This document shows positions 1-5,400 of a DNA stretch of 15,833 nt, piece after piece. The stretch is from JBGQOG01 sp052113705 (GTDB lineage: Bacteria; Pseudomonadota; Alphaproteobacteria; Rhodobacterales; Rhodobacteraceae), in NCBI RefSeq assembly GCF_052113705.1, contig NZ_JBGQOG010000037.1, positions 1 through 15,833 on the forward strand. The letters are read 5' to 3'. Numbering within the stretch: the stretch's first letter is position 1; every line of letters starts with the position of its first letter. The position numbers and the translations under genes are program-made. Under the pieces are notes generated by a model, which ran no database searches, was not told the origin of the DNA, and saw nothing but the letters and a program-made list of their open reading frames with translations.

Positions 1-32
1 TTGAACTCGCGGCTGAACTTCCGTCTCGTCAT
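1..32 (-). pseudogene. IS3-family OrfA, first residues, cut by the left window edge
   Basis: Read on the minus strand from an ATG at 32-30, the sequence encodes MTRRKFSREF. This is the characteristic opening of IS3-family OrfA, the helix-turn-helix half of the transposase. A GGAG motif lies about 8 bases upstream (near 41-44). Only ten codons are in the window, so whether the gene is intact cannot be judged. About 24 bases further upstream the minus strand reads TGACCAAGG from position 56, a plausible IS3 terminal repeat starting with TG. The call rests on a short motif but a distinctive one. Confidence 0.6.
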
Positions 33-49
33 ATCCACACTCCAGTTCC

Positions 50-514
50 TTGGTCACGATCTTATCTTCGTGTCCACCAAACCGGCAGCAGCTCAGCGAG
101 CTTGATCGAGCTTCGAAGACAGACGAGGAGTTACGGCGGCTCTGCACCGTGCCGGGCATCGGGCCAGTCACTGCGGGTGCCATTGCTGCCTTCGCGCCAG
201 ATCTTTCGACATTCGACAGCGGTCGCAACTTTGCCGCCTGGCTGGGCTTGGTGCCGCGACAACGGTCAACGGGCGGCAAAGCCCGGCTTGGAGCCGTCAG
301 CAAGATGGGGCAATGCGACATCCGCAAGCTCCTGATCGTCGGAGCCATGAGCGTGATCCGATGGGTTGTGCGCAAGGGCGGCAGCTCCAATCGCTGGCTG
401 GCCAATCTGGTCGCGCGCAAGCCCCGAATGGTGGCAGCGGTGGCGCTGGCCAACAAGATGGCCCGCATGATCTGGGCAATTACAACGAAACAGGAGCATT
501 ACAGAATGGCGTGA
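50..514 (+). pseudogene. IS110-family (IS1111-type) transposase, C-terminal remnant
   Basis: This is the 3' part of an IS110-family DEDD transposase, the enzyme that recombines the element into target DNA. The remnant holds the C-terminal Transposase_20 region: LCTVPGIGPVTAGAI, the segment WLGLVPRQRSTGGKARLG with the family's conserved serine, and a final block ending KMARMIWAITTKQ. The N-terminal RuvC-like DEDD half is absent. The only possible start is a TTG at 50 without a convincing ribosome site, and family-like sequence starts only about 57-100, immediately after what looks like an IS3 end at 56. IS3 insertion therefore probably truncated this gene. It differs in type from the two other IS110 copies in the window. 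It should be inactive. Confidence 0.85.
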
Positions 515-790
515 CCCTGATCCACGGACAGGGAAACGGCATGGCCGCAAGGCCTGGGCAAGGTGATCGACCGACGGAGTAAGCGACACGGACTTCAAAG
601 TTCAAGGCGAGGAAACCCAGTCCCGGGGCTCGAGCGTCATAGCTCTCTGAACCGATGTGGGCCTTGCCTTCCGAACAGCATACCGGCCCGTGGCGTCAGA
701 AGAGCCACATCAAGAGGCCTGACACACGACCGATTGAAGCCCAGCCCAACCGTCGAAAAATCAGCTTGCAAAACCGGGGGCATCCACACA
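515..790 (+). other. 3' non-coding flank of the IS1111-type remnant
   Basis: No gene is supported in these roughly 275 bases; long reading frames here lack family signals and overlap the IS remnants on both sides. In IS1111-group elements the structural guide RNA lies 3' of the transposase, so this stretch is the place where such an RNA would be. I could not identify guide matches, because the left end and target of this truncated element are missing. The right limit is approximate: the neighbouring IS110 fragment (minus) loses family similarity at about 785-795. Confidence 0.4.
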
Positions 791-1162
791 CGCCCCGATC
801 TCCAGCATCCGCAGGATGACCTGCGCATCCTTGGGATCGTTCTTGTCCCAACTGTTGTGCAGCGCTTCCCGCGTGCGGGCGAGTGCAACAGAAGACACGA
901 GCTTCAGATCGAATCCCGCTGCTCCGAGAGCGAACATCAGCGCCCGATGATAGTTGCCTGTCGCCTCGAACCCGACGGTGACGGGCAGGCCGTATTCCAT
1001 CAAGGCAGCGATGAGCCGACGATAATCATCAGCCGTGTTCAACACTGTCATCCGCCGCCGACGCGTCCGCCCCGGGACTGTGATCAGCACCTCGTGACGG
1101 GTCTTGGAAATGTCGATGCCTACCAGAACACGGGCATCCGAAGTATGCTCAACCTTGGCCAT
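761..1162 (-). pseudogene. IS110-family transposase, N-terminal remnant
   Basis: This 133-residue fragment holds the RuvC-like DEDD catalytic half of an IS110 transposase. The acidic residues are visible: D17 in GIDISK, E66 in FEATGN, and D109/D112 in NDPKDAQVIL. The start is ATG at 1162, preceded by GAGGAGA at good spacing; the frame stays open upstream but without family similarity. Similarity stops at about residue 123 (MLEIGA), and ten unrelated residues lead to TGA at 761, so the C-terminal serine domain is gone. Its orientation and sequence show that it is not the missing half of the remnant at 50-514. It is probably inactive. Confidence 0.85.
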
Positions 1163-1298
1163 AGCCGGTCTCCTCAGTGGTGTGGTTCGCAAAACCACCA
1201 TAGAGATCCGGGCCCCGGTTGTGGCCGCCTGCTGCGCAATTTTGGGGGCTGCGCAGGCGGCCACAACCTTCAACCGCGATTCATTCCCGACATGCTAT
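1163..1298 (-). other. Left-end flank of the truncated IS110, with two hairpins
   Basis: This is the upstream non-coding end of the truncated IS110 copy. It contains a long inverted repeat at 1218-1267, whose arms match over 18 bases apart from a 3-base bulge, and a small perfect hairpin at 1182-1198 (GTGGTT/AACCAC, five-base loop). In IS110-group elements the bridge RNA is encoded here, so the hairpins may be its core. The right border is taken as 1298/1299 because in-frame IS3 orfB sequence starts at the GGG codon at 1299. Confidence 0.5.
1218..1267. repeat. Long inverted repeat in IS110 left end
   Basis: The left arm begins GTTGTGGCCGCCTG and the right arm ends CAGGCGGCCACAAC. Inner parts TGCGCA pair after a 3-base CTG bulge, and the loop is about 11 bases. 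The predicted stem is very stable and lies 56-105 bases upstream of the truncated transposase start. Confidence 0.8.
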
Positions 1299-1386
1299 GG
1301 GCTCGTTTTTACCAGCCGCCACTTCACGGCTCTGGTGCGCAGCTATGGCCTGAAACAGGAGTTCATCACCCCGCCCTCGCCATCGG
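1299..1386 (+). pseudogene. IS3-family OrfB transposase, internal fragment
   Basis: The + strand encodes GLVFTSRHFTALVRSYGL followed by KQEFITPPSPS. This is the part of an IS3 OrfB integrase core just after the second catalytic aspartate (normally DNGLVFTS). The D and N codons are lost at the 1298/1299 junction with the left end of an IS110 remnant. At 1386 the gene is interrupted by the complete IS110 and resumes at 2922. Together the two pieces read EFITPPSPSDNGMVER and give the 35-residue spacing to the catalytic glutamate expected of DD(35)E transposases. The upstream part of orfB and all of orfA are missing here. Confidence 0.8.
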
Positions 1387-1412
1387 GCTCGAACCCGTGG
1401 CGCCCGGATGGC
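1379..1412. repeat. Inverted repeat across the IS110 right-end junction
   Basis: GCCATC and GGGC (1379-1388) pair with GCCC and GATGGC (1402-1412), with a single bulged G and a 13-base loop. The left arm lies largely in the target DNA and the right arm lies inside the element, so the structure exists only in the inserted state. Confidence 0.6.
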
Positions 1413-1468
1413 TCGACCCGCAGCAACGGATGTAATTGAATAGCCCCTTTCTGCGGTAGAGTGATCCT

Positions 1469-2692
1469 CTAGCCGGAACCGTCACATCCTGCAGGTTGAT
1501 GTCGCCTGCCCGTTCTCTGCCAATGCTGCATGATCCGCCTGTAGGCTTGCTCGGCGTGCTCGGCCCCGGCACGATCTGCCTGTCTCAGTTCCGGCTTGTT
1601 GTAATCGTAAGCAGTGCCGCGCTGACCGCGCCGGGGTTCCGCGCCTGCCGCCAGCTCCAGCTTGCGCATCTTGCGCGCCAGCAGTGTGGGGCGGCCCCAG
1701 GCATAGTCCTCGCCTCTGGACAGCATGTGCCAGATCAGAACGGCGAGTTTGCGGGCCACGGCGACGGCCCCCACATGCGCGCCCCGGCGCGCCTTGACCC
1801 GCTCATAGAAGGCGCGGAGTGGCCCAGGGCTCCGCACAGCCTGCCAAGCCGCCTCGACCAGCAGGTGACGTGCGTCGCTCCGGCCGCGCTTGGTGATCCG
1901 CCCATGATACGCAGGGCCATCGCCGGATTGCCGCACGCTTGGATGCAGCCCCAGATAGGCCGAGAGCTGATCAGCCGAGGCGAAGCGGTCCACGCGGCCG
2001 ATCGCGGCCATCACCCCGACCGCGACCACCATGTCGACACCCGGAATCGTCATCAGCCGCCGGACATCCTTGTCCGGCATGGCTGAACGGGCGATGTCCT
2101 GCTCGACCAGCCGCTGCGCTGACGTTTGTCTGTCATACTCTTCAATGTGCCGGATGATCGCCACGCGCTCATCCGGCGGCACGTCCTGCGCCAGAACCCA
2201 GGCGCGCCCCTTGCCCCCGAACAGATCCAGATGCGGGCAGCGGGGCGCGAGCTGCGCATGAAGAATGGATTGCACGATGGCCTTCAGGCGCACCCGACTC
2301 TTCACCAGCTGGTTGCGTCGCGTGACCTGTCTGCGCCGGGCCTGCGTCTCTGCATCCGGGATCCAGACTTCGGGCAGGAAGCCCGCGGCGTAGAGCTGTG
2401 CCAGAACGCGGGCGTCGATCTTGTCCGTCTTTGTCTTTGCCCGTGCAATGAGGTGAACCTGCAGCGGGTTGGCGACCGCGACCCGGGCCACTCTCGGTGC
2501 AAGGATCTCGACAACGGCGGCAGCGTTGCCGGTCGCTTCGACAACCACATGATCGGTCGGCCAAAGGGTCGAGGCAAAAGCCGTCAGCTTCTCCCGCGTC
2601 ATGTCTACACGCCCAAGTCGGCGCGCAATTCCGTCTTCAAGGACCACCGCCTCGGCAAAGACGCGGTAGATATCCAGTCCAATGATGCGCAT
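1469..2692 (-). CDS. IS110-family transposase (DEDD serine recombinase), intact
   Basis: This 407-residue protein is a full-length IS110 transposase, which in characterised members inserts the element with a bridge RNA. The N-terminal RuvC-like domain shows D7 (GLDIYR), E52 (VVEATG) and D90/D93 (TDKIDARVL). A helical linker follows (about 110-205). The C-terminal Transposase_20 domain starts at MTIPGVDMVVAVG, includes YLGLHPSVRQSGDG with the likely nucleophilic serine near S256, and continues through GRITKRGRSDARHLL. The final 50 residues are basic and glutamine-rich. The ATG at 2692 is preceded by AGAGGAG. No stop or frameshift is seen, so the gene may be active. It interrupts an IS3 orfB in the opposite orientation. 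Confidence 0.95.
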   Translation of the reverse strand: MRIIGLDIYRVFAEAVVLEDGIARRLGRVDMTREKLTAFASTLWPTDHVVVEATGNAAAVVEILAPRVARVAVANPLQVHLIARAKTKTDKIDARVLAQLYAAGFLPEVWIPDAETQARRRQVTRRNQLVKSRVRLKAIVQSILHAQLAPRCPHLDLFGGKGRAWVLAQDVPPDERVAIIRHIEEYDRQTSAQRLVEQDIARSAMPDKDVRRLMTIPGVDMVVAVGVMAAIGRVDRFASADQLSAYLGLHPSVRQSGDGPAYHGRITKRGRSDARHLLVEAAWQAVRSPGPLRAFYERVKARRGAHVGAVAVARKLAVLIWHMLSRGEDYAWGRPTLLARKMRKLELAAGAEPRRGQRGTAYDYNKPELRQADRAGAEHAEQAYRRIMQHWQRTGRRHQPAGCDGSG

Positions 2693-2750
2693 TTCGAACT
2701 CCTCTTGTCAGCAAGGAGGGAGCAGGCGGGCACGCGGCATGTACAGATCC

Positions 2751-2763
2751 GTGCTCTCGGCAC
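2751..2763 (-). repeat. Hairpin B with CGAGA loop
   Basis: On the minus strand this reads GTGC-CGAGA-GCAC. It has the same five-base loop as the hairpin at 2801-2813 but a different, still perfectly paired stem. It lies just 3' of the candidate right-target guide. Confidence 0.6.
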
Positions 2764-2800
2764 ATCCGGGCGAGCCGCAGGGGCGACCATATAACGGCAC

Positions 2801-2813
2801 GGGCTCTCGGCCC
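2801..2813 (-). repeat. Hairpin A with CGAGA loop
   Basis: On the minus strand this reads GGGC-CGAGA-GCCC. It lies one base 5' of the candidate left-target guide and 50 bases from its sister hairpin. The differing stems with conserved loop look like compensatory change. Confidence 0.6.
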
Positions 2814-2921
2814 ATTGTTGCAGCTCGGTCTGCCCACACTCACGTGCTCCCGATGCCCCAAGCCCCGGATGCCAACACGATAGCAGATCCTGGGCCAAGA
2901 GCACCGCCTTGATCATGCCGG

Positions 2922-3106
2922 ATAACGGCATGGTCGAGCGCGTGATCCGGACGCTGAAAGAGCAATGCACTCACCGGCACCGCTTCGAAAGCATCCAGCA
3001 CGCGACCCGTGTCATCGGTGACTGGATCAGCTTCCACAACCACCGCCGCCCTCATCAGGCCCTTGCCATGCGCACGCCTGCTGAGGCATTCAGATTAGCG
3101 GCTTAA
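2922..3106 (+). pseudogene. IS3-family OrfB transposase, C-terminal fragment
   Basis: This continues the gene interrupted at 1386. It encodes NGMVERVIRTLKEQC, HRHRFESIQHATRVIGDWI and NHRRPHQALAMRTPAEAF, the end of the IS3 integrase core. The catalytic glutamate is in MVER, and a lysine follows seven residues later (TLKE), as is usual in this family. The frame is open from 2909 (MIMPDNG...), but codons before 2921 belong to the IS110 left end. The stop is TAA at 3104-3106. The fragment has no own start site and is not expected to make an active protein. Confidence 0.85.
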
Positions 3107-3129
3107 CCTGAGCAGATTCCGCTGGGTCA
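3107..3129 (+). repeat. Probable right terminal repeat of the IS3 element
   Basis: Just past the IS3 stop, the sequence ends in CCGCTGGGTCA at 3129. Its reverse complement starts TGACCCAGCGG, resembling the candidate IS3 end at 56 (TGACCAAGG on the minus strand). The istB reading begins directly afterwards, so 3129 is a good candidate for the outer edge of the element. Confidence 0.45.
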
Positions 3130-3130
3130 A

Positions 3131-3322
3131 TACAGCAGCGTGGTCATCACCGCGAACCTCAGCTTTGGCGAAGGGGCCACGGCCTTCGGTGACGCCAAAA
3201 TGACCACGGCCTCGCTCGAAGGCCTGACCCACCCTTTCCACATTCTGGAAACCAGGAACGACAGTTTCCGCTTCAAAGCCATTTCTGCTGCTGCGCCCGC
3301 CGCAAAGAAAAAACAGAGTTAG
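3131..3322 (+). pseudogene. istB: IS21-family helper ATPase IstB, C-terminal remnant
   Basis: The reading SSVVITANLSFGE, FGDAKMTTASLEGL, THPFHILETRNDSFRFK matches the last third of IS21 IstB, the AAA+ helper that acts with the IstA transposase. It includes the sensor-like VITANL segment and the FGDAKMTTA block. The Walker A and B parts are missing because the gene is cut at about 3130 by the IS3 right end. A GTG at 3140 could serve as a start but has no good ribosome site. The tail ends in AAAPAAKKKQS and a TAG stop at 3320-3322. It is a dead fragment. Confidence 0.8.
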
Positions 3323-3411
3323 ACCCAATCTTGACCCCAGCAAGAACCGAAATCCAGGATCAGAACTGGGTCACTTCTCGGTGAGAAAAACGGCTCAGTC
3401 TTGGATGAAAA
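3323..3411. other. Probable IS21 end and border to the catabolic operon
   Basis: The stretch has repeated GACCC/GGGTCA blocks (3323-3327, 3333-3338, 3368-3373), the style of IS21 terminal sequences. The edge of the IS graveyard is therefore placed near 3380. I see no clear hairpin terminator for the minus-strand operon ending at 3412. Confidence 0.35.
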
Positions 3412-4305
3412 TCAACGGTTTGACCGCGCCTGGAACTTTTCCGGCCAATAGAGGCGGGTCGGATTTCTCACCAGCAGTTTTTGCAAAAGGGCTGGTTCCG
3501 GGGCAATGCGCGCCAAAAGGTCGACCAAGGCACCATCGTCCGGCATGTCTTTTTTGATATTCGGATGCGGCCAGTCGGTGCCCCACAGCACACGGTCCTC
3601 AAAGCGGGTGACGAGTTCGCGCGCGAAGTGAACTGCATCGTCATAGGGGGGGCCGGTTCTGGTGATCCGTTCGGCGCCGCAGACCTTTACCCAGAAACGC
3701 TCATCCGCCATCAGGTCCAGCAACATGCCAAAGGCGGGCTGCGTCACCCCGCGCGATGCATCGGGACGCCCCATATGGTCGATCACCATCGGAACCGGCA
3801 GCGTCTTGAGGATCGGGGCGAGGGTCTCCAGCCGGTCCGCCTCGAAATGCACCACGGCATGCCATCCCAGCGGCGCGATCCGCGCGGCCAGTTCCTGAAC
3901 CGCTCCGACGTCGGCGTCTTTGCCCAGATGGGTGACAAAATTAAACCGAATGCCGCGCACGCCGCCGTCGTGCAGGTGCTGCAATTCTGCGTCGGTCACC
4001 TCGCGGGCAACCATGCCCACACCCCGGCAGGTGCCGCCGGACCGGGCGATGGCATCCAACATGGCCGTATTATCGGTGCCATGACAGCTTGCCTGCACCA
4101 AAACCGTGCGCGCGATCCCAAGCCTGTCATGCAGCGCCGCGAGGGTTTCCCAGGGGGCATCTACCGGTGTGTAGGTCCGCTCGGGTGCGAAGGGAAAGTC
4201 CTTTGCGGGGCCAAAGACATGGCAATGCGCATCACAGGCCCCGGCGGGTAGTTTCAGCGCAGGCGTTGAGGGATTGCTTTGAAAGGGCAAATTTTCGCTA
4301 AACAT
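3412..4305 (-). CDS. LigI-like lactonase / amidohydrolase (2-pyrone-4,6-dicarboxylate hydrolase family)
   Basis: This 297-residue metal-dependent hydrolase is of the amidohydrolase 2 family. The overall pattern follows LigI, which opens 2-pyrone-4,6-dicarboxylate in protocatechuate degradation: AGACDAHCHVFGP (H27, H29), QASCHGTDN (71-79), GVRGIRFNF (115-123), VIDHMGRPD (H177), GPPYDD (218-223) and WGTDWPHPN (D244). It has no signal peptide, so it acts in the cytoplasm. The ATG at 4305 lies four bases after the TRAP permease stop, with AAAGGT upstream, so it is the last gene of the operon. Compared with LigI as I recall it, the arginine after FNF is H126 and the tyrosine before FEAD is H153. 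It may therefore act on another lactone. Confidence 0.85.
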   Translation of the reverse strand: MFSENLPFQSNPSTPALKLPAGACDAHCHVFGPAKDFPFAPERTYTPVDAPWETLAALHDRLGIARTVLVQASCHGTDNTAMLDAIARSGGTCRGVGMVAREVTDAELQHLHDGGVRGIRFNFVTHLGKDADVGAVQELAARIAPLGWHAVVHFEADRLETLAPILKTLPVPMVIDHMGRPDASRGVTQPAFGMLLDLMADERFWVKVCGAERITRTGPPYDDAVHFARELVTRFEDRVLWGTDWPHPNIKKDMPDDGALVDLLARIAPEPALLQKLLVRNPTRLYWPEKFQARSNR

Positions 4306-4308
4306 CAG

Positions 4309-5400
4309 TCAGACCTTTGGATCATTGGCGGCGCGCGGGATCGGCCGCGCCACAAGCAGGCGGAACAGAAGGGTGATGAGGCCCGCGAGACCGGCCAGGC
4401 GCATGATGAGGGTGGCCGGATCTGTCGCGGTCACTGCCGTTGGCCACAGGACAAGGAGCGCGGCGGCCGCCAGCGCGAACCGCTCGGGCCATGACATCGG
4501 GCGCGCGCACCATCCTGCGAAGGCAATGGTCAGGCCGGTGATCCCGATGGTGGCGAGGATCGCCGAGAGGGTGATGGCGAGACCATCGCCGACCATCAGC
4601 AGGTCTGGCATCGAAACAAAGAGGAAGGGCACGAACAGTTTGACGAAGCCAAGGCGCACCGCCTCCATCGCGGTCCCATTGGCATCTCCACCCGAGATCG
4701 AGGCGGCGGCAAACGCAGCCAGTGCGACCGGCGGGGTGATCGCCGAGACGAGGCCGTAGTAGAAGATGAACATATGCGCGACGATGGGCTCGATGCCGAG
4801 CCGGGTCAGGGCGGGCGCCACCAGCACGGCAAGTAGGAGATAGGCGGCCGAAGTCGGCAAACCCATCCCGAGGATGAAGGAGACCACGGCGGTCAGCACC
4901 AAAATCGCCAGAATGCTTGAGCCGCCGACTTCGACGATCAGCCCGGAGAGCATCAGCCCGAGACCAGTCAAATTCAAGACGCCAATGACCGCACCGGCAG
5001 CCACAACTGCGGCAATGATCGGCATGGTGGCGGCCAGCGTGTCGCGGCAGACGGCGATCAGTTCGACCACGTTGACACGGGTGTCCTTGCGCCAGGGCGA
5101 GATGGCGAGTGCGGCGACGATACACATCACGGCCGCGCGCGTGGGCGTGTAGCCTGCGATCAGAAATCCGATCAGCGCGATCAGCGGCAAGAGCAGATAG
5201 CCACGGTATTTCAATGTGCTCCACAGCAGGGCGAGGCCCGCATCCATGTCGCGCTGCAGCCCCAGCCGCCCGGCCTCCAGCCGCACCGAGATCATCAGGG
5301 CCAGAACATAGAGCAGACCCGGGATCAGTGCAGCCAGCGCAATGGTGCCGTAGGGAACGCCGATGATTTCGGCCATCAGAAACGCCGCAGCCCCCATCAC
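4309..5400 (-). CDS. TRAP permease, C-terminal part (after frameshift)
   Basis: This 363-residue frame is the rest of the DctM-like large domain. It is strongly hydrophobic throughout, with the family blocks MGAAAFLMAEIIGVPYG, FILGMGLPTSAAYLLLAVLVAP and GLVSAITPPVALAAFAAASI. Its apparent GTG start at 5400 is an internal valine codon of the full gene, and no ribosome site precedes it, so independent translation is unlikely. It stops four bases before the lactonase start. The transport core needs both halves. Confidence 0.8.
   Translation of the reverse strand: MMGAAAFLMAEIIGVPYGTIALAALIPGLLYVLALMISVRLEAGRLGLQRDMDAGLALLWSTLKYRGYLLLPLIALIGFLIAGYTPTRAAVMCIVAALAISPWRKDTRVNVVELIAVCRDTLAATMPIIAAVVAAGAVIGVLNLTGLGLMLSGLIVEVGGSSILAILVLTAVVSFILGMGLPTSAAYLLLAVLVAPALTRLGIEPIVAHMFIFYYGLVSAITPPVALAAFAAASISGGDANGTAMEAVRLGFVKLFVPFLFVSMPDLLMVGDGLAITLSAILATIGITGLTIAFAGWCARPMSWPERFALAAAALLVLWPTAVTATDPATLIMRLAGLAGLITLLFRLLVARPIPRAANDPKV

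Larger units (their letters stand above)
1387..2921 (-). mobile_element. Complete IS110-family element inserted in IS3 orfB
   Basis: The element carries one intact transposase (2692-1469), a 229-base left end (2693-2921) and an ~82-base right end (1387-1468). The borders come from the interrupted host gene: joining base 1386 to 2922 restores the IS3 reading frame and its catalytic spacing. The only homology at the joint is CGG (1384-1386 and 2919-2921), consistent with the short core overlap and the lack of target duplication seen in this family. An alternative core AT (joint 1383/2924) fits the guide RNA match slightly differently but would break the IS3 frame. No terminal inverted repeats are seen, as expected. 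Confidence 0.75.
2693..2921 (-). ncRNA. Candidate bridge (guide) RNA of the IS110 element
   Basis: This is the 229-base non-coding left end upstream of the transposase, the position and size expected for an IS110-group bridge RNA. In RNA sense (minus), TGCCGTTAT at 2799-2791 is identical to the nine bases flanking the left end outside the element (2930-2922). Downstream, CTCGCC (2775-2770) is antisense to the other target flank, GGCGAG on the minus strand (plus 1376-1381). A small hairpin (about GTCGC/GCGGC) lies between them. This order, a sense left-target guide, then a hairpin, then an antisense right-target guide, agrees with the IS621 target-binding loop. The dinucleotide after the guide is AT, not the CC/CG predicted from the IS3 junction, so the core remains ambiguous. 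Transcription is not shown. Confidence 0.55.

Noticed and set aside
1383..1400. tRNA T-arm-like sequence GGGTTCGAGCCC (minus strand) near the IS110 right end
   Set aside because: A proper 5-bp T stem with 7-base loop does not form and no acceptor, D or anticodon arms could be found; it is a GC-rich near-palindrome.
563..1435. 290-residue open frame on the plus strand
   Set aside because: It runs antisense across an IS110 fragment and through two IS junctions, has no family features, and is a by-product of high G+C.
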